Source of the DNA: Candidatus Krumholzibacteriota bacterium
Lineage (GTDB): Bacteria; Krumholzibacteriota; Krumholzibacteriia; JAJRXK01
Length of the DNA: 64,000 bases
Direction: 5' to 3'
Assembly: GCA_029262065.1 (NCBI GenBank)
Contig: JAJDAC010000041.1
Span: 171,699 to 235,698, forward strand
This document shows positions 36,062 to 45,045 of this stretch, piece by piece. The notes below the pieces were generated by a model. It saw only the letters and a program-made list of their open reading frames with translations, searched no databases and was not told the origin of the DNA. The position numbers were made by a program, and so were the translations under genes. Every line of letters starts with the position of its first letter. Positions within the stretch are counted from its first letter, which is position 1.

Positions 36062-37195
36062 TCAACGCCGGAAGCGGCGGATGTGTGTGAGCGTCACGTC
36101 ATCGCTCCAGGCCCGGGGCGGACAATGATCCTTCAGGCGATCGAGCAACGATCTCAACAAATCGGGCCCCGGCAGAGGTTCGTCGCCAACCACCTGCTCC
36201 ACGCGCTCGCGTCCGAATTGCTCCCCGTCGCACTCGGCTTCGGTAACACCATCGGTGTAGAGCAAAAGCTCCGATTTCTCGGTCCACGGCAGGGTCTGCT
36301 CGCTCCAGGCCCCGGCCGGAAACGCGGCCGAGACGATGGGCCCGGTGGCAACGAAGCTCTGCATCGCATCTGGACCCGGCTGGCGTAGCAACCCTCCGTC
36401 GTGGCCCGCGCCGACGTAGCGTAGCTCGCCGTCGGGGGCCGAGATCCTCACGGCCACCAGGGTAACGAACAGCCCGGGTTCGAAGGACGCCATACCATCG
36501 TAGACCCGGCGCACCACCGAAAGCGGCGCGTAGCCGTCGTCGGCGGAGGCCCGGAATGCCGACTTCACCAGCGCCGTGAGCATGGCCGCGGGTGCGCCGT
36601 GCCCCACTACATCGGCCACCACCGCGGCGACCACACCTTCGTCGACCGGAGCGAAGTCGTAGAGGTCCCCCGCCAGCTCGTCGCAGGGAATGTACTCGGA
36701 ACAGACGTGGAAGCCCTCGACCACCGCGTCGTTCGCGGGCAGCATGGCCTGCTGCAGCGACCGGGCCGCGTTCAACTCGGCCTCCACCCGACTCATGTAC
36801 AGTCGACGCTCACGCTCGAGTCGGGAGAATCGCACGGCCCGCGCCACCAGGGCCAATAACACGTCACGATCGAAGGGTTTGATGACGTAGTAGAACGCTT
36901 CCTCACGCACCGCGCGCGTGAGCTGGGCGTCCACTTCATCAAGGCTTCCCGTCATGAGAATGACGGACAGCGGCTGGAAGCGCTGCTTCAGTTCGCGCAT
37001 GAGCTCGAATCCGTCCATGCCCGGCATGCGAACGTCGAGCAGAGCCAGATCGGGCGTGAACTTTTCCACCGCGGACAAAGCCTCGGCCGGGCTGGCGCAG
37101 GCTACTACGTCGTACTCGCCGGCCAGAACCCGCTTCACCGCGTGAAGCATGCCCGGCTCGTCATCAACGCACAGCACGCGAGGGCGATCGGTCAT
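36062..37195 (-). CDS. Response regulator with PP2C/SpoIIE phosphatase output
   Basis: A 377-residue protein. The receiver domain (1-120) has VLCVDDEPGM, the phospho-acceptor Asp in LALLDVRMPGMDGF and a conserved Lys in VIKPFD. A linker coil joins it to a PP2C-like Ser/Thr phosphatase (about 170-375) with metal-binding Asp in ELAGDLYDF, ADVVGHGAPAAM, LLYTDGVTEAE and WSDDVTL. Such proteins are RsbU/RssB-like and typically act on an anti-sigma antagonist. The start overlaps the stop of the kinase gene by ATGA, which fixes it at 37195. No antagonist gene is adjacent. Confidence 0.92.
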   Translation of the reverse strand: MTDRPRVLCVDDEPGMLHAVKRVLAGEYDVVACASPAEALSAVEKFTPDLALLDVRMPGMDGFELMRELKQRFQPLSVILMTGSLDEVDAQLTRAVREEAFYYVIKPFDRDVLLALVARAVRFSRLERERRLYMSRVEAELNAARSLQQAMLPANDAVVEGFHVCSEYIPCDELAGDLYDFAPVDEGVVAAVVADVVGHGAPAAMLTALVKSAFRASADDGYAPLSVVRRVYDGMASFEPGLFVTLVAVRISAPDGELRYVGAGHDGGLLRQPGPDAMQSFVATGPIVSAAFPAGAWSEQTLPWTEKSELLLYTDGVTEAECDGEQFGRERVEQVVGDEPLPGPDLLRSLLDRLKDHCPPRAWSDDVTLTHIRRFRR

Positions 37196-38862
37196 GCCGA
37201 GCCCTGCGCTTCGTCGGGAACGCACGGAAGACCAACAATGACGGTGGTCCCGGCACCTTCCTCGCTCTGCAACTCGATGCGGCCTTTCATCTCGCGCACG
37301 ATCGACGCACAGATGGTAAGTCCCAGTCCGGTTCCCTCGCTTTTGGGGGTAAAGAAGGGCTCGAAGATTCGACGTCTTTGCTCTTCGGTAATGCCCTCGC
37401 CCGAGTCACGAACTTCGACCCGCACACCAGTAGGCTCCATGCAGGCCGAAACATGCAGCGTGCCCCCGTGCTCCATGGCGTCCTGTGCGTTGGCCAGCAG
37501 GTTCAGGAACAACTGGGTCAGGTTGTCCTGCCCCGTGGCAATGGCCGGCAGCGAATCGGGAAGATCGAGAGTGGCATCGATGTTCCGTCGTCGCAATCCG
37601 TCGTGAAGTACCGAAAGCGCCGTGTCGATGGCACGCCTCACGTTGCCCTGCCCCACGCTGCGGGCCGACCCGCGGGCCACGTTCAGCATGCCGCCGAAAA
37701 TCCGACGACTGGTCTGGATGTTGGTTTCAATGTGCTTCAGGTCGCCGAGCAGCGAAGTCGAGTCGACCGTGCCTTCCTTCGCCTCGGATTGGAGCTGCTG
37801 CACGAGCGGTAAGACGCCTCCCAGTGCGTTGTTCACGTCGTGGGCAATGCCGCGCGTGAGGTTGGCCAGCACGTGTTTGCGTTCTGACTGTAGCACCTGT
37901 TCTTCCAGCGATTCGGTACGCATGGAAAACTGCACGGCCAGCGACGCCAGCGGCAGGAACTCGGGAAGAAGGTCTCGCTCGTAGGCACCCAGAACCCCCA
38001 GGCGTCGAGCCGCCACCCGCAGCACGGCCAGATTGCCCGCCGGCGTCCAGACGGGCGCCAGCAGAACAGCCACTTCCGGCGGCGCATCGACTCCGGCCAT
38101 GCGCCGGTGTAGATCCCCTATGAACTCCACCAAATGGGGATGATCTTTTTCCGGCCAACCGTTCTCGTCCTGTTCCAACAACAGAACGGTTTCGTCGGCC
38201 AGCACCTCGCGGAGCTGAGGAGACACGGTGATTGATGTGCCAATGCGCAGGCTCTTGGCCTTGGTCCAGGCAATCTGCTCGGCCACCAACTCCAACTCGT
38301 TCTGGCCATCGCGCGCGAGAAACATGGACGACGAGTGGTCGTAGCGGGTAATGGCGCGGATGCCGTCGAGGATCTCGTAGATCAGATCCTTGGGGTTGGA
38401 GTGGTGCGCCAGCTTCTCCACGAAGCGCCGACGGATATCGCGCAGCCGGCGCTCGTCCAGCTCGGCAATGGTCTCGCTGACCATCTGAGCCACCGAAAAC
38501 AGCGCCCGGCGATGGTCCGACGTAAACTGCACCGACTCGTCGCGCACCACCAGCGCCGCCCAACGACGCCCTCGGCGCTCGATGGTGGCAACCATGAGAT
38601 TGCTGGGAATGGGAGGACGCTGTCCCTGGAGGTAGGCGGCAAAGAGTTCGGTATCCCACTTGGCACCCGGGACACGCGACCAGGCCTGGTGCGCATTTCC
38701 GTCGGGGGTGCGCAGAAACACCGCCACCTCGTCCACGCCCAGCAGCGGCCCCAGACGGCGGGCCACGTTGATTACGGCCTTGCGGGGCTCACGCACCCCT
38801 CGCAATCGCGCGAAGAGCTCGGCCTGCAATTCCATGCGATTGAGTCGAAAGGCGCCGGACAT
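37192..38862 (-). CDS. GAF-domain sensor histidine kinase
   Basis: A 556-residue cytoplasmic kinase without TM helices. Two GAF-like sensor regions occupy about 10-330. The H box LTRGIAHDVNNALGGVLP, N box LFLNLLANAQDAMEHGG, G1 DSGEGITEEQ and G2 GTGLGLTICASIV are all present. ATG 38862 has no Shine-Dalgarno but a TATACT box seven bases away, which suggests a leaderless transcript. It is translationally coupled to the PP2C response regulator and divergent from the ferrochelatase gene. Confidence 0.9.
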   Translation of the reverse strand: MSGAFRLNRMELQAELFARLRGVREPRKAVINVARRLGPLLGVDEVAVFLRTPDGNAHQAWSRVPGAKWDTELFAAYLQGQRPPIPSNLMVATIERRGRRWAALVVRDESVQFTSDHRRALFSVAQMVSETIAELDERRLRDIRRRFVEKLAHHSNPKDLIYEILDGIRAITRYDHSSSMFLARDGQNELELVAEQIAWTKAKSLRIGTSITVSPQLREVLADETVLLLEQDENGWPEKDHPHLVEFIGDLHRRMAGVDAPPEVAVLLAPVWTPAGNLAVLRVAARRLGVLGAYERDLLPEFLPLASLAVQFSMRTESLEEQVLQSERKHVLANLTRGIAHDVNNALGGVLPLVQQLQSEAKEGTVDSTSLLGDLKHIETNIQTSRRIFGGMLNVARGSARSVGQGNVRRAIDTALSVLHDGLRRRNIDATLDLPDSLPAIATGQDNLTQLFLNLLANAQDAMEHGGTLHVSACMEPTGVRVEVRDSGEGITEEQRRRIFEPFFTPKSEGTGLGLTICASIVREMKGRIELQSEEGAGTTVIVGLPCVPDEAQGSA

Positions 38863-38869
38863 GCCGAGG

Positions 38870-38875
38870 AGTATA
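38870..38875 (-). promoter_or_regulatory. -10-like box directly before the kinase start (leaderless)
   Basis: TATACT on the minus strand ends seven bases before ATG 38862, and there is no Shine-Dalgarno between them. That spacing puts the transcription start at or next to the ATG. A similar arrangement (TATATA, six bases) precedes the start at 44969. Confidence 0.45.
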
Positions 38876-38961
38876 GGCCATGCTCCGCTCGATTGCGCGG
38901 CCGTTGCGCGATGCCCTGGGTGCATCTATACATGGTTTGTCTCACCCTAAGGAGCAAGACG

Positions 38962-40002
38962 TTGGCGCGTGGACTCTTACTGATCAACCTGGGAACACCC
39001 GACTCGCCCAAGGCCGGCGACGTGCGGCGCTATCTGCGTGAGTTCCTGTCGGACCCGCGGGTGCTCGACATCAACTCCCTGGGCCGATGGCTCCTGCTCA
39101 ACCTGGTCATCCTGCCTCGCCGACCGGCCGAGTCGGGGCGTGCCTACGAGAAGATATGGACCGATCGCGGTTCACCGCTTCGGTTCCACTCGCAGGACCT
39201 CACCGCCAAGGTACAGGAGCGGCTGGGTGATGAGTGGATGGTCGAGCTGGCCATGCGCTACCAGAACCCGTCCATCGCCTCGGTACTGGCCAGGTTCCGT
39301 GATGCGGGCGTCGATGATATCGTCGTGTTCCCGTTGTTTCCGCAGTATTCGTCGGCCGCCAACGGGTCGGCCATCGAGAAGGTGTTCGTGGAGGCCGCCA
39401 AGCAGTGGTCGGTGCCGAACCTGTCGTTCGTGCCGCCGTTCTACGATCATCCAACGTTTCTGCACGCGTTCACCCGCGTAGCCCGGCAGGTGCTGGTGGG
39501 CATGGACCCCGATCGGGTCCTGTTCAGCTTCCATGGCTTGCCCGAACGCCACGTGCGTAAGGCCGAGGCCAACCCCGGCACGCACTGTCTGAAGAGCGAC
39601 GACTGCTGCGCAACCATCACGCACGCCAACCGCAATTGCTATCGCGCGCAGTGCTTCGCCACGGCCCGTGGATTGGCCCAGCAACTCAACCTACCGGCCG
39701 ACTCGTGGGAAGTGGCCTTTCAGTCACGCCTGGGACGGGACCCGTGGATCAGGCCGTACTCGGACGAGCGTGTCGTGGAAATGGCGAAGAACGGCACGAA
39801 GAAACTGGCCGTGTTGTGTCCGGCGTTCGTGGCCGATTGCCTGGAGACGATCGAGGAAATCGGCATTCGGGCGAAGGATGATTTTGAGAAGAACGGCGGG
39901 CAGGAACTGCGGCTCGTGCCGTCGCTGAACGCCGAGGATGTGTGGGCCGATGCCGTGGTCGAATTGGCCACCTCGACGCCGGCGGCGCTTTCCACGCGGT
40001 AA
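38962..40002 (+). CDS. hemH: Ferrochelatase (haem biosynthesis)
   Basis: A 346-residue enzyme inserting Fe2+ into porphyrin in the last steps of haem synthesis. The N terminus ARGLLLINLGTPDSPKAGDVRRYLREFLSDPRV and VVFPLFPQYS are diagnostic. The metal-site His lies in LFSFHGLPERH, and the C-terminal half has FQSRLGRDPWIRPYSD and LCPAFVADCLETIEEI. A Cys-rich segment (HCLKSDDCCATI, NCYRAQCFATA) is present as in many bacterial members. The TTG start has AAGGAG seven bases upstream; the frame is open far upstream, but over the kinase gene. Confidence 0.93.
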   Translation: MARGLLLINLGTPDSPKAGDVRRYLREFLSDPRVLDINSLGRWLLLNLVILPRRPAESGRAYEKIWTDRGSPLRFHSQDLTAKVQERLGDEWMVELAMRYQNPSIASVLARFRDAGVDDIVVFPLFPQYSSAANGSAIEKVFVEAAKQWSVPNLSFVPPFYDHPTFLHAFTRVARQVLVGMDPDRVLFSFHGLPERHVRKAEANPGTHCLKSDDCCATITHANRNCYRAQCFATARGLAQQLNLPADSWEVAFQSRLGRDPWIRPYSDERVVEMAKNGTKKLAVLCPAFVADCLETIEEIGIRAKDDFEKNGGQELRLVPSLNAEDVWADAVVELATSTPAALSTR

Positions 40003-40011
40003 CCGGCGTCG

Positions 40012-40060
40012 CTGTCCGGCAACACTGGCCGGCAACACTGGCCGGCGTCACTGGCCGCCG
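40012..40060. repeat. 13-bp tandem repeat, about four units
   Basis: CTGTCCGGCAACA, CTGGCCGGCAACA, CTGGCCGGCGTCA and a degenerate CTGGCCGCCGGCG follow one another directly after the hemH stop. The unit length is not a multiple of three and the array is non-coding. Confidence 0.75.
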
Positions 40061-40071
40061 GCGCTTCCTCC

Positions 40072-40089
40072 ATGGGACCCGGGTCCCAT
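40072..40089. repeat. 18-bp perfect palindrome, copy 1
   Basis: ATGGGACCCGGGTCCCAT lies between the convergent ends of hemH and the haem-binding protein gene. An identical 18-mer occurs at 56554-56571. It could be a protein-binding site or a dispersed intergenic repeat. Confidence 0.7.
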
Positions 40090-40092
40090 TCG

Positions 40093-40560
40093 TCAGTTCA
40101 ACCTTGCCCGAACAATCTGTTCCTGAGTGCTGGCCCAACGCGTCAGGATGTCCACTTCGCTTGGCGACAGCTTCGCATCGCGGTGGATTCGCAGGTAGCT
40201 GGGCAACGGCATGGCGCCCTTCTCCACTTCCTCACGAATTTCCTCGAGCTTGTGCGCGGCCTTGTAGTCGGTCAGCTCACCCCAGGCTGCGAAGTTCAAA
40301 TGGGATCGCGCCTCGTTCACGTGCTTCTCCAGCCACCACGAAACCGGCGCTACGTAGCCGTACCAAGGCCAGTGCGTGTTGTTGGTATGGCAATCCGAAC
40401 ACGACCGCTCGAGAATTTCGGCCACGTCGGTCGGAACATCCAGATGCATTGCGATGGCCTGCGATGGGGCGTCGGCGACACGGCTTCGGTCGGGCTGTTT
40501 GAACTGCAACCCCACAAGTATCACGAACAAGAACAACAGGACTCTGCGCTTCCAACCCAT
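40093..40560 (-). CDS. Exported haem-binding domain protein (c-type)
   Basis: A 155-residue protein with an N-terminal signal or anchor (VLLFLFVILVGLQF) and a c-type haem motif CSDCH. It continues WPWYGYVAPVSWWLEKHVNEARSH and NFAAWGE, the pattern of the haem-binding domain family PF14376. ATG 40560 with a G-rich ribosome site is preferred to an upstream ATG at 40620, which lies inside the preceding gene. It lies 17 bases after the sugar-dehydrogenase-like gene, so a shared electron-transfer role is possible. Confidence 0.82.
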   Translation of the reverse strand: MGWKRRVLLFLFVILVGLQFKQPDRSRVADAPSQAIAMHLDVPTDVAEILERSCSDCHTNNTHWPWYGYVAPVSWWLEKHVNEARSHLNFAAWGELTDYKAAHKLEEIREEVEKGAMPLPSYLRIHRDAKLSPSEVDILTRWASTQEQIVRARLN

Positions 40561-40577
40561 GTTACCCCCAGGGGAAG

Positions 40578-41738
40578 CTACTTCGAAACGAACCGGTAGA
40601 TCTTCCCGTCGAACGAACAAAAATACAACTCGCCGTCGCGATCCTCGCCGAAGCTGCTGATCCTCGACGCACGACCAATCTCATGGTGCCGCGTGACCCG
40701 CTTCTGGCCCGCCTCATCGTTGCACCAAAGGGCCCAGATATAGCCGGTTTCATAGTCAGCATGCACGTAGGCACCCGCAAGGGACGAAACTTGTGAGCCC
40801 CGATACACGAACCCTCCGGTAATGCTGCGAGCGAGGTCTCGCGGATAATCGACAATCGGGTCCAGATAGTCACGATCAGGGCCTCGCCGGAACTCGTGGA
40901 ATCCTTCGCGCGTGTTCCAACCGTAGTTGCCGCCGGCTCGCACGATATCAATTTCTTCCCATCGGTTCTGTCCCACGTCTCCCGCCCACAATTCACCGGT
41001 TTCGCGATCAAACGAAAACCGCCACACATTGCGAAGACCATAGGCGAAGATCTCGGGCTTGGCGCGGGCCGTATCCACGAATGGATTGTCGGCAGGAATG
41101 GCGTACGGGGTTTCAGAATCCACGTCGATGCGCAGAATACTGGCCAGCCAGGTCGACAGATCCTGACCCGCGCCGCGCGGATCGTTGGCCGCCCCGCCGT
41201 CGCCGAAGCTGATGTACAGATACCCATCGGGACCGAATCGAAGGTCCCCACCGTTGTGGTTGCCGTACGGCTGCTCCAGCTCCAGCACCACGGCTTCGGT
41301 ATCGGGCAGAATTGTGTTCCGTTCGCGATCGAACAGGAACCTCGAAACCACACCACGTCGAGGGTCGCCCGCCGAGTAGTGGACGAACACGCTTCGGTTG
41401 GTCGCGAAGTCAGGATGGAAGGCCAACCCCAACATTCCTTCTTCGTTGTGTCGTTGTCGCGTGCGCTTCTTCCAGTCGAGCACCAGGGTTCGCTTCTTGG
41501 CCCCGGCATCCAGGTCGACCGACCAGATGGTTCCAGCCTGTTCCACCACGAACAATCGGTTCGTGCCGTCGCCGGGGTGCCCCACCCACAACGGCCGCTC
41601 GAACTCCACGCCCATGGCCGGCTCGAATCCTACGTCCGCCAACGGGGGGAATTCCCCACGCGCATTGGTGGCCACGAACAACCATAGAAGTACGAGCGAC
41701 GATGCCAATCGTCGCCCGGGCAAAAAACCCCCGCGCAT
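40578..41738 (-). CDS. Exported PQQ-type sugar dehydrogenase-like beta-propeller
   Basis: A 386-residue secreted propeller of the glucose/sorbosone dehydrogenase family. The signal peptide (SLVLLWLFVATNARG) is followed by LGLAFHPDFATNRSVFVHYSA, GNHNGGDLRFGPDGYLYISFGDGG, IFAYGLRNVWRFSFDRETGELW and GGNYGWNTREG. Unlike the homologue at 19534 it has no FlgD-type tail. The c-type haem protein directly downstream could take electrons from it. Real enzymatic activity is inferred from the family. Confidence 0.88.
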   Translation of the reverse strand: MRGGFLPGRRLASSLVLLWLFVATNARGEFPPLADVGFEPAMGVEFERPLWVGHPGDGTNRLFVVEQAGTIWSVDLDAGAKKRTLVLDWKKRTRQRHNEEGMLGLAFHPDFATNRSVFVHYSAGDPRRGVVSRFLFDRERNTILPDTEAVVLELEQPYGNHNGGDLRFGPDGYLYISFGDGGAANDPRGAGQDLSTWLASILRIDVDSETPYAIPADNPFVDTARAKPEIFAYGLRNVWRFSFDRETGELWAGDVGQNRWEEIDIVRAGGNYGWNTREGFHEFRRGPDRDYLDPIVDYPRDLARSITGGFVYRGSQVSSLAGAYVHADYETGYIWALWCNDEAGQKRVTRHHEIGRASRISSFGEDRDGELYFCSFDGKIYRFVSK

Positions 41739-41740
41739 GT

Positions 41741-42160
41741 CTATTCTCCCAGCAGATGAGCCACGACTTTCCGCTGATGCGGACGGTCACGGTGTTCGTA
41801 CAGATAGATGCCCTGCCAGGTTCCCAGCGCCAGCTGTCCGCCGGTCACGGGAATGGAAAGCGTGGTGGAAGTAAGCGCCGAACGCACGTGCGCCGGCATG
41901 TCGTCGGGACCTTCGGAAGTATGACGAAAGATGGAATCGCCCGGTGGCACCAATCGACGCAGGAAGCGCTCCATGTCACGCATGACTTCGGGGTCGTAGT
42001 TCTCCTGGATCATGAGCGAAGCCGAGGTGTGACGCACATACAACGTGAGCAACCCCTGGGTGATGTCCGAAGACTCCACCCAGTCGCACACCTCGCGGGT
42101 CACATCATTGGCTCCCGGACCACCGGTATGAACCGAGAACTCGGTCAACGCCTGGTGCAT
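41741..42160 (-). CDS. YjbQ/UPF0047 family protein
   Basis: A 139-residue protein matching the YjbQ family: LLTLYVRHTSASLMIQENYDPEVMRDMERFL in the first half and GQLALGTWQGIYLYEHRDRPHQRKVVAHLLGE at the end. The conserved His, Asn and Glu of the family are present. YjbQ members can replace thiamine-phosphate synthase in suppressor tests, but their native role is not certain. The start at 42160 lies one base past the S9 peptidase stop. Confidence 0.92.
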   Translation of the reverse strand: MHQALTEFSVHTGGPGANDVTREVCDWVESSDITQGLLTLYVRHTSASLMIQENYDPEVMRDMERFLRRLVPPGDSIFRHTSEGPDDMPAHVRSALTSTTLSIPVTGGQLALGTWQGIYLYEHRDRPHQRKVVAHLLGE

Positions 42161-42161
42161 G

Positions 42162-44246
42162 TTACGAGTCGTTCTTGCAGAACCGGTCGAGCCAGCCAAT
42201 GACCTCTTCGTGCCATTGCGCCGCGTTGGCCGGCGTGAGGATCCAGTGGTTCTCGTCGCCGTAATAAATGAAACGGCTGGGAATGCCCTTGCGCTGCAGC
42301 ACGGTGAACGCGGCGATACCGTGCTCTTCGGGTAGCCGGTAATCGAGCCCGCCGTGGATGACCAGCATGGGCGTTTTCCATTTGTCCACGTGGTTCACCG
42401 GGTTGTGCTTTTCATAGCCCTGCGGATTCTGCCAGTACGTGCCTTTGAACTGGTGCTCGGGAAACCACAGCTCCTCGGTGGTGTAGTAGGCCATTCGGTT
42501 GTCCAGAATGCCATCGTGATTGATGAGACAGGCGAACCGCTCGGGCCAGGTGCCGGCGATCCAGTTGATCATGTAGCCGCCGTAGGAAGCACCCAATGCA
42601 CCCACGCGTTCCCCGTCCATCCATTCGTTGCGCGCGAGAGCCGCTTTGAGCCCCAGCTTCAAGTCTTCGAGCGGTTTCCCACCCCAGTCACCCGTGATGG
42701 CGTCGGTGAACGCCTGGCCGTAACCGGTGGATCCGTGGAAGTCCACCATGACCACGGCGTAGCCCGCGCCGGCGTAGGCTTGCGGGTTCCAACGGTAGTG
42801 GAACTGGTTGGCGGAAGAACCCTGCGGACCGCCATGGATGATGAACGCCACGGGGTACTTTCGGCCCTTCTGGAAATCGACCGGCTTGATGATCCACCCG
42901 TACACCTGGTCGCCGCCGGCGCCTTTGAACGTGTACTGCTCGTAGTCACCCATGCGAATCTGCGCGACGCGCTTGTCGTTTACATGCGTGACCTGCTCGA
43001 GTTTGCCACCCTTCTTGCCCACCGCGTAGACCTCGGCTGGCCCATGAAAATGATGCCGGAGCATGAGTACCTTGCGTCCGGCCACCGCCTCGGCCGTTAC
43101 CGTACCGTCGGTAACCAGCGGCGTGGCCTGACCGGTCTTGGCGCTCACGGCGAACAGGGCGCGGTTTCCCAGGTGCTGGGCGTGACAGTAGATGTTGGTG
43201 CCACTGGGGTCCCAGGTGATCGACGACGGACTGCGATCCCATTCTTCGGTGAGCCATTGCGCGGGACCCACGTTCCACCGCGCCGGGCCCATGGCCTTGG
43301 TCTGGTTCCAGGTGCGGGTCACAATGCGGTAGCGGTCCGCTTCGTACACCGGCGTCTTCATGGCCAGGTAACTCAGGGTCTTGCCATCGGGCGAAAACAC
43401 GGGATTGGTGTCCCAGGCTTCGTTCTCTTCGGTCAGGCACTTGGGCGGCCACTTGCCGTTCACCGAACCAATATATAGATCGAAGTCGGTCGACCAGGCT
43501 TCGTTCGAACCACCCTCGCGCATGGTGAACACGATGCCCTCGCTGTTGGGCGTGAACGTGAACTCCTCGGCGCCTCCGAACGGCTTGCTCGGAACGTCGC
43601 CACTCACGCCCTTCGTCACGTCGATCGGCTTGCCGCCCTCGGTCATGACGAACAGATGATTGCGCCGTCCATCTTTCCAGGTGTCCCAGTGACGCACGAA
43701 CAATTCGTCGAACACCTGGCCCGTGCGGGGACCCTGCATCGACTTCAATCGTTCGACCGTGCATTCGAGCGTCTCGCAGTCGGGAAACACTTCCATGGTC
43801 ACGGCCAACTGCCGTCCGTCGGGAGCGAGCTTCAGATTGGCCACATCCAACGGCAGTTTGGTGACGGCCTGCGCCTCGCCGCCGGCAACCGCGATCTTCC
43901 ATACCTGAGTCGACCCGCTGCGTGAGCTGAGAAAATAGATGTGCGTACCGTCGGCCGACCAACATGGCCCACTGTCGGACGCCGGGTCGGTCGTCAAGGC
44001 CCGCAGCTTCGAGCCGTCGGCGTTCATGATGTAGATGTCGCGCGTCGAACCATTCTTGGCGTAGTCGGTGCCACGCACCTCGAACACCACCTGTGTGCCG
44101 TCGGGCGAAACCGCCAGGCTGGACAGGCGGTCCATGTCCCACATGTCCTTTACGCCAAATGGGTGGGTCTGGGCGGCGACGGGGCCGGCGAGGCCCAACA
44201 CGAGAAGAAAGCTGGCGGCGCGGGCCAAAACGGCACTTCGAAACAT
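42162..44246 (-). CDS. Exported S9-family prolyl oligopeptidase-type peptidase
   Basis: A 694-residue enzyme. A signal peptide (AASFLLVLGLAGPVAAQ) precedes an N-terminal beta-propeller with TolB-like repeats (LAVSPDGTQVVFEVRG, PCWSADGTHIYFLSS). The C-terminal alpha/beta hydrolase has the nucleophile Ser in GALGASYGGYM, Asp in IHGGLDYRLP and His in DENHWI. It is therefore probably active on peptides in the periplasm. ATG 44246 with GGGAGA upstream is used instead of an earlier ATG at 44318. It precedes the yjbQ-like gene by one base. Confidence 0.9.
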   Translation of the reverse strand: MFRSAVLARAASFLLVLGLAGPVAAQTHPFGVKDMWDMDRLSSLAVSPDGTQVVFEVRGTDYAKNGSTRDIYIMNADGSKLRALTTDPASDSGPCWSADGTHIYFLSSRSGSTQVWKIAVAGGEAQAVTKLPLDVANLKLAPDGRQLAVTMEVFPDCETLECTVERLKSMQGPRTGQVFDELFVRHWDTWKDGRRNHLFVMTEGGKPIDVTKGVSGDVPSKPFGGAEEFTFTPNSEGIVFTMREGGSNEAWSTDFDLYIGSVNGKWPPKCLTEENEAWDTNPVFSPDGKTLSYLAMKTPVYEADRYRIVTRTWNQTKAMGPARWNVGPAQWLTEEWDRSPSSITWDPSGTNIYCHAQHLGNRALFAVSAKTGQATPLVTDGTVTAEAVAGRKVLMLRHHFHGPAEVYAVGKKGGKLEQVTHVNDKRVAQIRMGDYEQYTFKGAGGDQVYGWIIKPVDFQKGRKYPVAFIIHGGPQGSSANQFHYRWNPQAYAGAGYAVVMVDFHGSTGYGQAFTDAITGDWGGKPLEDLKLGLKAALARNEWMDGERVGALGASYGGYMINWIAGTWPERFACLINHDGILDNRMAYYTTEELWFPEHQFKGTYWQNPQGYEKHNPVNHVDKWKTPMLVIHGGLDYRLPEEHGIAAFTVLQRKGIPSRFIYYGDENHWILTPANAAQWHEEVIGWLDRFCKNDS

Positions 44247-44327
44247 TGCGGTCTCCCGGAAACGGGTCTGGAAATTCAGGCGCGGGACGATGCTATCGGG
44301 CCCGGCGAGGCGGGGCAAGGACTGCCG

Positions 44328-44969
44328 CTAGAGAGCGACCGTCGAATGGACCAGGTTGCCGCATTCATCCACTGCGCCAGCGTGTTGGGCGCGGATGAGT
44401 TCGTTGTGGAACATGGAATCGGTGACCACGCCCACCAGTTCGGGCTGAGCGCCGGCACGAAACACCGGGGCCCCACACATCCCTTCCATGCGGCCGGGCA
44501 TATCCCAGCCGCGTAGAGCCGCGCTGAAGCGGGCCTTCCCGACCGACTGCACCTCGAACGTGTAGTGGAGTGCAGCGGGCCACTGATCGCGCGGGTAGCC
44601 GGTGACCTGCACCACCTCGCCTGGCTCAGCCGGGCGTGGTGGCCAGTGGCACGCATTATAGAAGGCCAGATCGGGTCCGATGCGATCGAGTTCGTTCGGA
44701 CGCACGGCTATGGTGGCCAGGTTGTGCCGGTCGTCAATGCAGGTAAGCCGTGACACGGGGTTGGGCAGCTCAAGCTGGCCCAGGTAGATCCGGCCGTTGG
44801 GGTCGTTGGCCAACAGCTTGGAAAAGTGGCGCACGGTCTTGGCCGCGGTAACCACGAATGGCCGGTCCAGCCACAGCAGGGTCGCCGACGCACCCACCAC
44901 TTCGGACACGCCGGTAGCGTCGCGGTAGCCGCAGGAGATGGCCAGGGCGTGGCTGGTTTGGGTCAGCAT
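44328..44969 (-). CDS. Trypsin-like fold protein with all three catalytic positions changed
   Basis: A 213-residue protein, apparently cytoplasmic. Segments align with trypsin-like peptidases: FVVTAAKTVRHF sits where VVTAAHC is expected (His to Lys). RHNLATIAV replaces the usual DLALL motif (Asp to Asn), and GMCGAPVFRAG replaces GMSGGPVF (Ser to Cys). It is therefore probably a pseudo-protease or binding module. ATG 44969 has no Shine-Dalgarno but a TATATA box six bases upstream. The frame extends to 45023, but with a weaker start. Confidence 0.6.
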   Translation of the reverse strand: MLTQTSHALAISCGYRDATGVSEVVGASATLLWLDRPFVVTAAKTVRHFSKLLANDPNGRIYLGQLELPNPVSRLTCIDDRHNLATIAVRPNELDRIGPDLAFYNACHWPPRPAEPGEVVQVTGYPRDQWPAALHYTFEVQSVGKARFSAALRGWDMPGRMEGMCGAPVFRAGAQPELVGVVTDSMFHNELIRAQHAGAVDECGNLVHSTVAL

Positions 44970-45045
44970 CCCAGCTATATAAGGACGACCGCGAAGTGGC
45001 GCCAGGCTATCCGGCCGTGCCACCCAGCCGTGCTACTTGGCCGCG

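Noticed and set aside
38335..38961. A long N-terminal extension of ferrochelatase
   Set aside because: It overlaps the divergent kinase gene; AAGGAG followed by TTG at 38962 gives the standard HemH N terminus.
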